Part shown: positions 35,357 through 45,500 of the stretch, piece after piece
Layout: every line of letters begins with the position of its first letter
Numbering within the stretch: position 1 is the first letter of the stretch
Assembly (NCBI GenBank): GCA_038207155.1
Contig: JBBRAB010000003.1
Location: forward strand, 203,149-267,148
Source: FEN-1139 sp038207155
GTDB lineage: Bacteria > Myxococcota_A > Polyangia > Polyangiales > Polyangiaceae
Length of the DNA: 64,000 nucleotides
Direction of reading: 5' to 3'
Made by a program: the position numbers and the translations under genes
The notes under the pieces: model-generated
Told to the model about the DNA's origin: nothing
The model's input: the letters and a program-made list of their open reading frames with translations, nothing else
Databases searched by the model: none

Positions 35357-35782
35357 ATGGGTCGAGAGTTAACGTCTAAAGAGTTCGAATCCCGTCTGCG
35401 CGACCTGATCCACAAAGTGGGTCGCGATGCCGCGAACACGGGTTGCGTGCAATGCGACGGCTGCAAGAGCTGTTCAAACTGCACCTTCTGTAAAGAGTCC
35501 GAACGCTTGATGCGCTGCCACTACTGCGTGCGCTGCATCGGGTGCACGGACTGCTCGCATTGCCGCGACGGCAAGACCCTGATCGGGTGTCAGCATTGTG
35601 TCGACTGCGACGCTTGTTCTTCGAGCGCGTATCTGACCCGTTCGGTGGCTTGCTCAGGTTGCACTTACTGCTTTGGTTGTGTCGGACTCTCCGGCAAGGA
35701 TTTTCACATCCTCAACGAGCCCTACTCTCGCAGCGATTACTTCGCGGTGGTCAAGCGATTGACCCGCGAACTCGGACTCTGA
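35357..35782 (+). CDS. CxxC-repeat protein with 20 cysteines
   Basis: 141 residues with a good site (AGGGGA) before the ATG. Between residues 29 and 107 twenty cysteines occur mostly at every third position, in four blocks of six, six, four and four, separated by charged or hydrophobic loops of similar shape (KESERLMR, RDGKTLIG). The ends are ordinary soluble sequence. No signal peptide. The periodic Cys-x-x-Cys spacing suggests a stacked turn structure that binds zinc or iron-sulfur, or a redox buffer. No function is established. Confidence 0.82.
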   Translation: MGRELTSKEFESRLRDLIHKVGRDAANTGCVQCDGCKSCSNCTFCKESERLMRCHYCVRCIGCTDCSHCRDGKTLIGCQHCVDCDACSSSAYLTRSVACSGCTYCFGCVGLSGKDFHILNEPYSRSDYFAVVKRLTRELGL

Positions 35783-36073
35783 GCTGCTCAGTTTGTTCGC
35801 GTTGTGGTTGCGTTTGGGGTGAGCGGTCCCCCGCCGGCTTGCAATCCGAGGAGCACGTGGCACTAGATGCAGTCTTATCCTGCTGTGCTGGGGCCTGGGT
35901 TTCCACGGGTTCCCGCTGGCGAAGTCTTGGTAGTGGAACGTTTTGACCGCTTTGGCATCCGTCTGCGAGGGAATGTCTGCTCGCACTCCGACGTTGGTGT
36001 CATGAATTTAACCCGCGTTCTCGGTATGCCTTTGGCCTGCTTGGGTCCAAGGCGGAAAACCTGACGGTACCCC

Positions 36074-36613
36074 ATGAAAAAGACGATGTTCTTCAGCGCG
36101 CTGACTCTCCTCACCATGGCCTGCGGTGGAACCGATCCGAAGCCTGCGGCGGCACCCGAGGCAACTCCCTCGGCCGCTCCGGCGACCTCGGTCAACACTG
36201 CTCCGTCAGCCGCCAAGGTGGACAGCGACCCGACCAAGGGGCAGCTCAACATCTCAGACGCCATTCGCAAGGCCTGTGGTCTCACGGATTCTGAGGCCTT
36301 TTTTGCCTATGATTCAGCCAATGTCCGCCCCGCAGACAAGGCCATCTTGCGCAAACTTGCCGAGTGTTTCACCAAGGGCCCGCTCAAGGGGCGGGAGATG
36401 CGCCTGGTCGGTCACGCAGATCCGCGCGGTGAAGAGCAGTACAATCTAGCGCTCGGCGGCCAGCGTGCAGACAACGTCAAGCGCATTCTGGTGACTGAGG
36501 GCATGACCGAGGCCAAGGCCAGCACCTCATCACGCGGTGAGATGGACGCCAGTGGCCAAGATGAGGCCGGTTGGACACGCGATCGCCGCGTTGACGTCGC
36601 GCTCGGCGACTAA
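36074..36613 (+). CDS. pal: Pal-like OmpA-family lipoprotein
   Basis: 179 residues. Signal peptide with lipobox LTMAC (cysteine about residue 17), an Ala/Pro linker, then an OmpA C-terminal domain: AFFAYDSANVRPADKAIL, then LVGHADPRGEEQYNLALGGQ with the Asp and Arg that bind peptidoglycan diaminopimelate, and RRVDV near the end. It should anchor the outer membrane to peptidoglycan. It lies before tolQ rather than after tolB, with a hairpin between, so it appears to be its own unit. Whether it is the true Pal partner of TolB is inference. Confidence 0.85.
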   Translation: MKKTMFFSALTLLTMACGGTDPKPAAAPEATPSAAPATSVNTAPSAAKVDSDPTKGQLNISDAIRKACGLTDSEAFFAYDSANVRPADKAILRKLAECFTKGPLKGREMRLVGHADPRGEEQYNLALGGQRADNVKRILVTEGMTEAKASTSSRGEMDASGQDEAGWTRDRRVDVALGD

Positions 36614-36643
36614 GCGGCTCCGGCGGCCCTCAGCTCAGCTCGA

Positions 36644-36670
36644 CGCGCCCCCCGAACCCCGGGGGGCGTG
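36644..36670 (+). terminator. GC-rich hairpin between pal and tolQ
   Basis: CGCCCCCCG (36646-36654) and CGGGGGGCG (36660-36668) form a perfect 9-bp stem with a 5-base loop; one more pair can form outside. No T-run follows, so termination may be partial or the hairpin may only protect the transcript end. Confidence 0.55.
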
Positions 36671-36723
36671 CCCAACAGCTGTGGCCCTAACATTTCGCTG
36701 AACATGGCGGTATATCCGACCCT

Positions 36724-37440
36724 ATGAATCCCTCTCAGGTAACCATGCCGCTTGGCCCAGCGCCCGCGGAAGCTGCGCCGAAGGCACTCGATCCGTTTCA
36801 CCTGATGCTGGGTGCTTCTGGGGTCGTGCTCGTTGTGCTGCTGCTTCTGCTCGTCGCCAGCACGCTCGTGTGGTTGATCTGGGCCCTCAAATCTGCCCAG
36901 CTGCGGCGGCTGTCCGCAGCCCAGCATCGCTTTGAGGTCGAGGCTGAGCGGGCCAGTTCGGCGTCCGAGCTCGTACGGCTCGCCCAGCAGCATCCGGCCT
37001 CGCCTGGGGGCCGCGTGGTGCTTGAGCTCGCCAAGCATCAACACCTCGCCGCGCACGGCGCTGACTATCTGATAGCCGTCGGTCGGCGAGCATTGGCGAG
37101 CGAGCAGCAGCGCGCTTCGGCGCTCATGCCAACCCTGCAGAGCATTGCGAGCGCCTCGCCCTTCATCGGACTATTTGGGACCGTCTGGGGCATCATGGAC
37201 GCGTTTCTTCGCATCGGCCTCGAGAAAAGCGCGAGCCTGCCCGTGGTGGCTCCTGCCATCGGTGAAGCGCTGATCGCCACTGCCTTTGGGTTGGTCGCCG
37301 CGATCCCGGCCACGATCGGCTTTAACTACGTCGACAAGCGGATCGGGGATCTACTCGAGGAGCTCTCGGCTTCGATGGAAGTCTGGGCGCGCTTGTTTGC
37401 CGGCGATCTGCGCATCGGCAGCAACCCCGGGGGCGGTTGA
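36724..37440 (+). CDS. tolQ: TolQ/ExbB-type proton channel protein
   Basis: 238 residues with three membrane segments (about 28-55, 138-160 and 178-200). The MotA/TolQ/ExbB signature is present: SIASASPFIGLFGTVWGIMD and APAIGEALIATAFGLVAAIP, followed by YVDKRI. It forms the proton-driven inner-membrane motor with TolR. Its place at the head of tolR, tolA and tolB supports the Tol rather than the Ton assignment. Confidence 0.92.
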   Translation: MNPSQVTMPLGPAPAEAAPKALDPFHLMLGASGVVLVVLLLLLVASTLVWLIWALKSAQLRRLSAAQHRFEVEAERASSASELVRLAQQHPASPGGRVVLELAKHQHLAAHGADYLIAVGRRALASEQQRASALMPTLQSIASASPFIGLFGTVWGIMDAFLRIGLEKSASLPVVAPAIGEALIATAFGLVAAIPATIGFNYVDKRIGDLLEELSASMEVWARLFAGDLRIGSNPGGG

Positions 37441-37443
37441 GCG

Positions 37444-37965
37444 ATGGGTGCGTCCGTCGGTCGTCGTGGACGAGGCTTCCGCGAGATCAACGTTACGCCT
37501 CTCGTGGACGTGATGTTGGTGTTGCTAGTGGTCTTCATGGTGACCGCGCCCCTCCTCACGACGGGTCTGCGCATTGCCCTTCCTGAAGTGAAGGCCGCCA
37601 ACACGCCAGTCAAGGATGCGCGCTTGCTCGTTACCGTCACCAAGGACGAGCGCGTGCTGTTCGGGGAAACGGACGTGACTGGACGCGTGGACCAGGCCTT
37701 CAAGGAGAGCGGGCGCGTGCAGAAGGAGCGCGAGCTCTACATTCGCGCAGACAAAGACGCGCGCTACGGCATCGTGGCCTCTGTGGTGGCCGCTGCCCGT
37801 TCGAGCGGCGTGGAGTCCTTGAATCTGCTGGTGGAGCCCGTCGTCGAAGAGCTACCGCCTGAAGCGGCCTCACCGGCTGACGCCAAGCCATCTGCCCCTG
37901 CGGGCAAGTTTCCAACGACTAAGTCGCCGGGGGGCGCGCCGGCGGCTACCGGACCTCGCCCATGA
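37444..37965 (+). CDS. tolR: TolR/ExbD-type protein
   Basis: 173 residues. One membrane helix with the essential aspartate in NVTPLVDVMLVLLVVFMVTA, a periplasmic ExbD domain (LYIRADKDARYGIVASVVAA) and a Pro/Ala-rich C-terminal tail of about 35 residues not usual in TolR. It starts 3 bp after tolQ and overlaps tolA by four bases (ATGA). Confidence 0.92.
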   Translation: MGASVGRRGRGFREINVTPLVDVMLVLLVVFMVTAPLLTTGLRIALPEVKAANTPVKDARLLVTVTKDERVLFGETDVTGRVDQAFKESGRVQKERELYIRADKDARYGIVASVVAAARSSGVESLNLLVEPVVEELPPEAASPADAKPSAPAGKFPTTKSPGGAPAATGPRP

Positions 37966-38804
37966 CCTCGCAGCCCGCTACTTTCGCCCCAAGTTCGCCT
38001 GAGGGCGGGGCTGCCGCGTCGAGTGATTTCACTCGGCGGGAATGGCGCATTGCTTGGGCCGCTGCGGGGGGGCTCCAGCTGAGCTTGTTCGTGATGTTTG
38101 CGCTCGCGAGTCGCGGCGATGGGGTGCGCATGGTGCCGCCCGCCGCCACTGACACCGCCATCCCGATCGCGGTCACTCCGGTGCTCGACGACCTTCCGCT
38201 GCTCAAGTTGGGTGGCAAGCGCGTTCGCACCAAGCTGCCCGATCTGTGGAAGAAAAACCCACCGATTCAGCGCTATGAGGCCGCCAGCGCGCCTTCCCCG
38301 ATGGCGTCTCAGTCGCCAGAAGCCGCCGCCACGAGTCCGCTAGCGAAACTCGATGCCGCGGTTCCGCCACCCGATGCGGAAGTGGCGCGTGAGGTGGATC
38401 AGGTGTTGCTCGACGCGGGGTCTCCCGATGCACAACCGTCCGTGGAGGGTGAAGGGTCACCTGATGGTGTCAAGGAAGGCACCGAGACCGATCCGATGAA
38501 GGCCCGCATCGCGAGCCAGTATCTCATGAAGATCCTCGGCTGGTTCAATGCGCGCTTTCGCCAGCCCGACATCGCCTGCCACGAGCTTAAAAAACTTCGC
38601 GTCTCGGTGGCCGTGCGCGTTGGACCCGATCGCTCGGTGACCGGTTACAACATCGCCAAGCCGAGCGGGGATCCGCGCTTTGATGACCGAGTCCGCTCAA
38701 CGCTCGACTCGCTGATCGGGCAGACCCTACCGCCTCCACCGCCACTTTATCCCGACCTACTCGACACCACTGTTCGACCGGTATTTCAGGGCAAATGCGA
38801 ATAA
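37962..38804 (+). CDS. tolA: TolA-like protein with TonB-type C-terminal domain
   Basis: 280 residues. One membrane helix (about residues 28-47, WRIAWAAAGGLQLSLFVMFA), a Pro/Ala/Glu-rich periplasmic spacer and a C-terminal TonB/TolA domain (LRVSVAVRVGPDRSVTGYNI, then GDPRFDDRVRSTLDSL). The spacer is much shorter than the long helical one of E. coli TolA. Position between tolR and tolB supports TolA; a TonB-like role is the alternative. It overlaps tolB by ten bases. Confidence 0.85.
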   Translation: MTSQPATFAPSSPEGGAAASSDFTRREWRIAWAAAGGLQLSLFVMFALASRGDGVRMVPPAATDTAIPIAVTPVLDDLPLLKLGGKRVRTKLPDLWKKNPPIQRYEAASAPSPMASQSPEAAATSPLAKLDAAVPPPDAEVAREVDQVLLDAGSPDAQPSVEGEGSPDGVKEGTETDPMKARIASQYLMKILGWFNARFRQPDIACHELKKLRVSVAVRVGPDRSVTGYNIAKPSGDPRFDDRVRSTLDSLIGQTLPPPPPLYPDLLDTTVRPVFQGKCE

Positions 38805-40264
38805 AAACTCTCGCTCTCCTGGGTCTGTTCACCATGCCCGCGCTCGCGCAGGTTCCCGAGGCCAAGCCCGATGAAGGGCAGCTAGGCGAGTTTGTGGTGA
38901 CCGGCACCCAAGTCGAGCAGGTCACGCGTCTCGCGGTGCTGCCGTCGTTCTCACCGGATCTCGAGGACGTGATCCTGCGCAGCGTGGTGCGTCACGATTT
39001 CGAGCTCTCCGGAATGTTCGACGTCCTGGCGGACGCCAAGGCACCCGCCGGAAGCTACTACTTTGACGATCCGATCGACGTGGACGCGTGGAAGAAGGTG
39101 GGCGCTGAGGTGATCGTTAAGGTCGCCGCCAGGCGCAAATCACCCGATCGCATCGAGGTCTACGGCCTGGCGTATTTCCTCGAAACCGGCAAAGAGCCCG
39201 TGTTTGAACGACGCCTGGAGGTCAAGCCTGAGGAGCTACGCGTCACGGCGCACCGCGTGACGGATGCCCTGCTCGGAGCGATCACGGGGCGCCCCGGAAG
39301 CTTTGCTAGCCATCTCGCCTTCGCGACTCGCTGGGGTGCGGCGCATCGCGTCTTTACGATGGATGCCGATGGTGAGTCGTTGGTCGCCGTGACTGGCACC
39401 GAGGCGACCGCGATCGCTCCGCACTTTGCGCGCGACGGACGGTTGTTTTACGTCGAGAGCGAAAACTACGCGCCATTTCGCGTAAAACGCTGGGAAAACG
39501 GCCAATCGCTGCCCGTGGCGCTGCCGATGCGAACGAGCATCTACAACGCGGTGCTCTCGCTGGACGGACGGCGCATGGCGCTCGCGGTGGCTGAGGCGGG
39601 GCGCAGCGTGGTCTACCTCGGCAACGCTGACGGCACCGGCATGCAGCCGCAATCGACCACCGAGATCGCGGTCGCACCCGCCTTCAGTCCTTCGGGTAAG
39701 CTCGCTTGGGTGGGCGGTGGTCCACGCAATGGCGGACAGCGCATCTATGTCGACGGCAAGCCCATCTCTCCCGCCGGCTTCAGTGCCGCCTCCCCCACGT
39801 TTTGCGACACGGAAGATGGCGTGCGCATCGTGTATTCGGTGTCGGTTGGCAGCGAGCGCCAGGATCTCATCCTGAGTGATGAGCATGGGCGCGGGATGAC
39901 GCGGCTCACGCAAGGTCAGGGCTCCAACTACGCTCCCGCCTGCAGTCCCGATGGGCGCCTCCTGGCGTTCACGTCCACGCGTCGCGGCGGCGAGGGGCTG
40001 TACTTCATGAGCCTCAAGCGCTTCACGACTCAGCGCGTCAACGGACAGCGCCCCGACTCGCTCTCTTGGGCGACCCTACCTGGTCCCGCTCTTCTGCCCG
40101 CGCCGCGCCCCGCACCGAAGGCGGCACCGAAAGCCCCGCCGCCGGCAGCAAGCGCGGTGACTGTGACCGCGCCGGTCGCTTCAGGGCGGGCTCCGACGAC
40201 CGCGCCGGTCGCTTCCACGGGGTCAAAGACCCCAACGGCTCCTCAGAAGTCCAATCGCCGTTAG
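38795..40264 (+). CDS. tolB: TolB-like periplasmic beta-propeller protein
   Basis: 489 residues with a cleavable signal (LLGLFTMPALAQ). The N-terminal TolB domain (residues 45-170: VLPSFSPDLEDVILRSVVRH, then FDVLADAK) is followed by WD40-like PD40 repeats (SNYAPACSPDGRLLAFTSTR and others). The last 80 residues are an Ala/Pro/Thr-rich tail with an 18-bp duplicated DNA segment, unusual for TolB. It should bind Pal at the outer membrane. Its start lies within the end of tolA. Confidence 0.88.
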   Translation: MRIKTLALLGLFTMPALAQVPEAKPDEGQLGEFVVTGTQVEQVTRLAVLPSFSPDLEDVILRSVVRHDFELSGMFDVLADAKAPAGSYYFDDPIDVDAWKKVGAEVIVKVAARRKSPDRIEVYGLAYFLETGKEPVFERRLEVKPEELRVTAHRVTDALLGAITGRPGSFASHLAFATRWGAAHRVFTMDADGESLVAVTGTEATAIAPHFARDGRLFYVESENYAPFRVKRWENGQSLPVALPMRTSIYNAVLSLDGRRMALAVAEAGRSVVYLGNADGTGMQPQSTTEIAVAPAFSPSGKLAWVGGGPRNGGQRIYVDGKPISPAGFSAASPTFCDTEDGVRIVYSVSVGSERQDLILSDEHGRGMTRLTQGQGSNYAPACSPDGRLLAFTSTRRGGEGLYFMSLKRFTTQRVNGQRPDSLSWATLPGPALLPAPRPAPKAAPKAPPPAASAVTVTAPVASGRAPTTAPVASTGSKTPTAPQKSNRR

Positions 40265-40412
40265 GGCCGCGGGCAGCCTTGGCTGTGACGGTGTGGAACC
40301 GCGAGTGACGGAGCTATCCTCGCGCGGGGCTTTGGTCGTAAGGCCCTTGGCGCCCCTGACCTGTGGTTACTTTGAACGGTCGAAGCAACCAAGCGCTGCA
40401 CGAGAGTTGACC

Positions 40413-41219
40413 ATGCAGACTTCCCCTCCCAGCGATTGGTTCACGACTGCTGCCCTGCCAACGCTGCTGCTGTCAGCCGCTCTCGCGCTGACGGCTTGTT
40501 CGAGTGGTGATGGCCCGGCCGCGCCTGGGACCAATGGTGCCGCGGGCGCTGCGCAGGTTGGTGGGATGCTCGATGGTGGAGGAGTGCCCCTGTCACCGCC
40601 CAATGGGGTGCTGGCTTGCCCGCCTGGTGCTTGCAACTACCAGACGCAGCATGGTTGCAAGGCCACTGAGGCCTGCGCGCCTGCGCTGGCTGGTAATTCC
40701 GTCAAGCCCAGCTGCGGGCCCGCGGGCAGTAAGAGTGAGGGAGCCAGCTGCGCCTGGGGGGATTGCGGCGCGGGGATGTTCTGTGCCGAGGGCAAATGCC
40801 GACACCTTTGCTGCGGTGGGGACTGGTCGGCTTGTCCGAAAGGTCAGGCCTGCAGCGAGTCCTTGTCCATAGCTCCCACCGCGGACTCCAAGCCGATCTC
40901 GGCGGGCGTGGGGATCTGCAAACCGGTCGATCACTGCAAGCCCCTCGATCCGCAGGCTTGCCCCGCGGGTCGCAGCTGCCAGCTCGTCGACGGCAACGGC
41001 GATTGGACCTGCATGCTCTCGGGCAGCGCCAAGTCCGGCGAGGCCTGCGGCGCGGATGCCTTCTGTTCACCTGGCTACGGCTGCTACGGCGGCACCTGTC
41101 GGCGGCTCTGTCAGCCGACGACCGATGGCCAACCCGCTTGTCCCGCTAGCGAGGGCGTGTGCGTCCACTTCGTGCGCGATCCGGCTGGGATCGGCGAGTG
41201 CACGCCTCAGGGTCAGTGA
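40413..41219 (+). CDS. Cys-rich lipoprotein
   Basis: 268 residues from the ATG at 40413; an upstream in-frame ATG at 40293 would put a long tail before the signal peptide and is rejected. Lipobox LTAC after ALPTLLLSAALA. The mature protein has about 28 Cys residues in EGF/Dickkopf-like spacing (CPPGACNYQTQHGCKATEAC, LCCGGDWSACPKGQAC). Function unknown; proteins of this kind are common surface lipoproteins in polyangial genomes. Confidence 0.8.
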   Translation: MQTSPPSDWFTTAALPTLLLSAALALTACSSGDGPAAPGTNGAAGAAQVGGMLDGGGVPLSPPNGVLACPPGACNYQTQHGCKATEACAPALAGNSVKPSCGPAGSKSEGASCAWGDCGAGMFCAEGKCRHLCCGGDWSACPKGQACSESLSIAPTADSKPISAGVGICKPVDHCKPLDPQACPAGRSCQLVDGNGDWTCMLSGSAKSGEACGADAFCSPGYGCYGGTCRRLCQPTTDGQPACPASEGVCVHFVRDPAGIGECTPQGQ

Positions 41220-41281
41220 CCCCCGTTGGCCGAGCGAGGGCCGCGCGAGGGGCGAGCGTAGGGGTGCGCGGCGGGCGCGAC

Positions 41282-41578
41282 CTAAGCCTTGAGCAGCTTG
41301 GCGAGGGCGTGGGTCTCGCGCGCGCCGAGCAGCTGAAACTGCACGCCGAAGCCCTCCGGCTTGGTCCAGCGCACGATCCCGGGTAGGGGCACCGCGATCT
41401 GGTTTTCGCGGAACGTGACGCTCACGTTGGCCCCGAAGGCGGGGACCTCGCTCGACTCGACGAACATGCCTCCAACGCTGAGATCGCGGGTGATTCCGGT
41501 GACGGATACGCCAACCTCAGTCGTGCAGGTGACTTCGATTCGAACCGGGAGGCGGGAGTGAGCGCGCTTATCGTGCAA
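41282..41578 (-). CDS. PilZ domain protein
   Basis: 98 residues from a TTG at 41578 that has GAGG five bases upstream. The canonical c-di-GMP motifs are present: RAHSR (RxxxR) at residues 5-9 and DLSVGG at about 32-37. The domain fills the whole protein. It ends in TAG and overlaps no neighbour in the chosen starts. Confidence 0.85.
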   Translation of the reverse strand: MHDKRAHSRLPVRIEVTCTTEVGVSVTGITRDLSVGGMFVESSEVPAFGANVSVTFRENQIAVPLPGIVRWTKPEGFGVQFQLLGARETHALAKLLKA

Positions 41579-41680
41579 GGGAGCCTCGTCAGGTGGATGC
41601 GGCTACGGGACGCGAAACACCACCAAAACCAGCTTATGTATGGTAACCCGTGGAGCGTCAAGGGAGCCCCCCTGCGTCCC

Positions 41681-42583
41681 ATGTTCCCCGCCAATTCATC
41701 CCGTCGCTCACCGGTTTGGCTCACTGGCGGGTTACTGCTGGCGCCCCTGCTCGGTCTGGCATTGGTGGTCCTGTTTCTGGCCATGCCGCGCGCGATCGCG
41801 CCCGGCGAGCTACCTCGCCCAGTGCTCGAACCGCGAGCAATCGCGCACGAGCGGGCGCTGCATTCCCAGCTGGTGGCTGAGGCCTACGCCCAGCCTCTCC
41901 CGTTTGAAGTGCGAGCCGTCGGGGAAGCCTTTCGGGTCGAGGGGCAACGCATCGGTGAGCAGCGCGATCCGTTGACCGAGCAGCGGCTGCAGCGCTGGCG
42001 TCATGCGGTCGAGCGCGCGCGTGCCCAGCATGGTCCGCGTCAGCTGCTCATCCTGCGCGCAGTCCAGGCAGAGCTATTTCTCGACGCGCTCGCGGCCTGG
42101 GAAAGAACGGGTCGCGCCGGTCGTGAGCTGCGTGAGCTCGGGGGCGATTTCGTCGAACAGGCCACGCTGCGTGGTTGGTGGAACGCGGGGCGCCTTGACC
42201 TCGAGCGCGACGAGCGCCGCGCCCTGTTCGTCGCGCGCTGGACCGAGCTTGCCGGACTCACTGCGGATCCTCTGCTGGGCACCCCGCAGGTGTCCGTGCG
42301 TCTGGTGGCTCGGCTGACTCTGACGAGCTTCAATCAAGGGCGACTCGGACCGCGCGCCGCTCTGGCTGCGATCGAACGGCTCGCGCCGCTCGACCGCGAT
42401 TATCCCGCCGAGTTGGCACGTGGCTTGGTCCTGGCGCGCCAGGGCGATCTGGGTGGCGCCGCACAGTCCTTCGAGCGTCAGCTGCAATCGGGTGGGGATG
42501 GCCCCTGGGCTCTGCGAACTCGCAATCACCTGACCTGGGCCCTGCGCGCGGCTGGCGTTGTGAAGGGCGGCCTGCCCTGGTAG
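41681..42583 (+). CDS. Membrane-anchored protein with a helical repeat-like C-terminus
   Basis: 300 residues from ATG 41681 (ATG 41636 in the same frame is also possible; neither has a strong site). One N-terminal membrane helix (LTGGLLLAPLLGLALVVLFL), then a charged, Arg/Ala/Leu-rich helical region, ending in a TPR-like pair (YPAELARGLVLARQGDLGGA). No catalytic motif. It ends 10 bp before mfd and probably shares its transcript. Confidence 0.7.
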   Translation: MFPANSSRRSPVWLTGGLLLAPLLGLALVVLFLAMPRAIAPGELPRPVLEPRAIAHERALHSQLVAEAYAQPLPFEVRAVGEAFRVEGQRIGEQRDPLTEQRLQRWRHAVERARAQHGPRQLLILRAVQAELFLDALAAWERTGRAGRELRELGGDFVEQATLRGWWNAGRLDLERDERRALFVARWTELAGLTADPLLGTPQVSVRLVARLTLTSFNQGRLGPRAALAAIERLAPLDRDYPAELARGLVLARQGDLGGAAQSFERQLQSGGDGPWALRTRNHLTWALRAAGVVKGGLPW

Positions 42584-42593
42584 AGACGCGCCC

Positions 42594-45500
42594 GTGAGCG
42601 ATTCCGAGCCCAGCTTTCCCGACGTGAGCCTCGAGTGGCGGGGCGCCCTGTCGACCTCGGAGGTCGCGCGACGCGCGCGGGAGGGTCGGCTCGGCGTGGT
42701 GACGGGCTGTGCGGGTTCGGCAGCCGTGCAGGTGGCGCTGGCCTGGTTGTCGCAGCTGGCGTCCATGCCGGGCGGAGCGCGCGCGCGGCTCCTGCTCGTG
42801 GTGCCCGACGACGACACCCTGCTGACCGCGGTCGCCGACGCCGAGGGCCTCGCGTCGCTTGCAAGCAGCCCTGGAGCACCACCGGTCGAAATCCTCGCGT
42901 ACCTGCCGAGCGAAGAGCTGCCCTGGGCCCGGGTGCAACCCGAGCGTCGGGGCGCGTTTGCACGCCTTGCCAGCCTAACAGCCCTGCAAACGAGCCAAAC
43001 CGCCACCCTGCTCGTGGTGCCGGCGCGCGGACTTTTGCGTCGCACGGTCGCGCCTGCGCGGCTTGAGCGCGAACGGCTGCGACTCGCTGCAGGCGAGCTG
43101 CTCGACCGCGACGCGCTCATCACGCACCTCACGCGACTCGGTTACCTGCGTGTGCCGCTCGTGGAAGACCCAGGTACGTTTGCGGTGCGCGGTGAGCTAC
43201 TCGACCTCTGGTCGCCGTCGACGGATTTGCCGGTGCGCGTCGAGCTCGAGGACATTGCCATTTCGCGACTGCGCTCGTTTGAGCCAAGCGATCAGCGCAC
43301 GCTCAGCGAGCTCCCGGAAATGTGGGTGATCCCGGCGCGCGAGAGCTGGCTCAACGTCGAGGACGAAGCGCCCGCGCGCGCGGCCGTGCTGGCGCTGTGC
43401 GACGCGGCCAATACCCCGTCCTCGCGGGCACGCGCGCTGGTCGACGAGCTGCTGTCGGGTCGCCCATTTCCGGGCGTTGACGCCTATTTGCCCGCCGCTT
43501 GCCCGCTGGCACCGCTGTTGGCGCACCTGCCGTCCGCTGCGCCCGTGTTGCTCGAGGATCCGGTGCGCTGCGTCGCGGAACTTGAGCGCGAGGCTACCGC
43601 GCTCGCACTGGCACAAGCGCAGATTGAGCCCCCTCACTTTCCCTTGTCCGCGTTTGCCCTGAGCTCAAGCGAGCTACAGAGTGAGCTCGCCACTCGTCCG
43701 CTCTTGCGCGCGCTGCGTCTCGCTCAGCTTGGCGCGAGCGCGGCGCCTGAGGGGGAGCCCACCGACGCGAGTGAATTCACGTGGCTCGAGGCGCTCGACG
43801 CGCGCGCGCTCGAGACCCTGGCCGCACAGGACATGACGCGGCTCACTCCGTCACCGCGCCAAGGCTCAAAATCGAGCGCGAATCACCAGAAAACCACGCT
43901 CGAACCGCTGCTCGCCGCCATGCGGGGCTGGACCGAGCAGGGTCTCGAGGTACGGCTTACGGCGCGCAGTCTGACGCAGGCCGATCGACTTGCGTCGCTG
44001 CTCACCCATCGGGGTTGGCGCGTATCGCGCGAGCTCACGGGACCCGCGTTTGCACCCGACGGCTCCCCGCGCTTGCGCGTCCTTTTGTCGTCGCTGGCAC
44101 GCGGGGTCGTGCTGCCCGGCGACGGGCGCGTCTACGTCACTGAGGAGGAGATTTTCGGTCAGCGTGCCCACCGCCGACCGAACCGAGAGCGCAGCCCGCA
44201 GGCCTTCATCGAGGATTTGCGTCAGCTGCTCCCGGGAAACTACGTGGTGCACGTCGAGCACGGTATCGGTCGCTACGTCGGGCTCGAGCGGCGCGTCGTC
44301 GGCAGCAGCTCGCTTGAGTTCCTGGTGCTCGAGTATCTTGGCGGTCGGCTGTATTTGCCGGTGCACCGGCTCGATCAGGTGCAGAAGTTTTCCGGTGGGG
44401 ATGCCGAGCCCAAGCTGGACCGCCTGGGCGGGCTCACCTTTGCCAAGACCAAAGCGCGCATCCAGAAAAAGGTGCGCCAGCTTGCCGATCAGCTGCTGCA
44501 CCTCTATTCCGAGCGTCTCGCGACGCGCAAGGTGCCCTGCCCCGAGCGCGATGACGCGTATGCCGCATTTGAGGCCAGCTTTCCCTTCGAAGAGACGCGC
44601 GATCAAGCCAACGCGATCAGCGACGTGCTCGGCGATCTCGAGCGCGAGATGGTCATGGATCGCCTGGTTTGCGGGGACGTCGGCTTTGGCAAGACGGAGG
44701 TCGCGCTTCGCGCGGCCTTCCGCGCCGCGATGTCCGGCCGTCAAGTGGGACTGCTCTGTCCGACCACCGTGCTCGCGCAGCAGCATCTCGCGACCTTCCG
44801 CAACCGCTTGTCCGAGTGGGGCATCGAGGTGCGGGGGCTCAGTCGCTTCACGCGCCCGGCCGAGGTGAGCGAGACGTTGATTGGACTCAAGCGCGGCACG
44901 GTCGACGTGGTGATCGGCACCCATCGCCTGCTGTCCAAGGACGTGCACTTCAAGCAGCTCGGTCTGCTGGTGGTCGACGAGGAGCAGCGCTTCGGCGTCA
45001 CCCACAAGGAGCGCATCAAGCAGCTGCGAACGTCCGTGGACGTGCTCACGCTGAGCGCCACTCCCATTCCCCGCACGCTTCAGATGGCGGTCGGCGGACT
45101 GCGCGATTTGTCGGTTATTTCCACGCCACCCGTGGATCGTCGCTCGATTCGCACCATCACGGCGCACCTCGATCCGGCCCTGATCCGCGAAGCCGTGCGG
45201 CGTGAGCTGAGTCGCGGCGGTCAGGTTTTTTACGTCTACAATCGCGTGGCCGGGCTCGAAGAACGTGCCGCCAGGGTCATGGAGCTCGTGCCCGAGGCGC
45301 GCGTGGCCATGGCTCACGGTCAGATGTCGGAGGTGGCGCTCGAGAAGGTGATGGTCGACTTCATCCAAGGCGACTACGACGTCCTTGTCTGCACCGCGAT
45401 CATCGAGAGCGGTCTCGATATCCCCCGCGCCAATACCATGCTCGTCGACCGAGCCGATCTGTTCGGGCTCTCCCAGCTTTACCAGCTGCGCGGTCGCGTG

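Noticed and set aside
35380..35396. tRNA T-loop-like word GTTCGAATCCCG
   Set aside because: It lies inside the start of the CxxC-repeat gene, encodes EFESR there, and no acceptor or anticodon stem can be built around it.
40165..40215. 18-bp duplication in the tolB tail as a mobile or regulatory repeat
   Set aside because: It encodes a repeated Thr-Ala-Pro-Val-Ala-Ser segment in a low-complexity tail and is best explained by local slippage.
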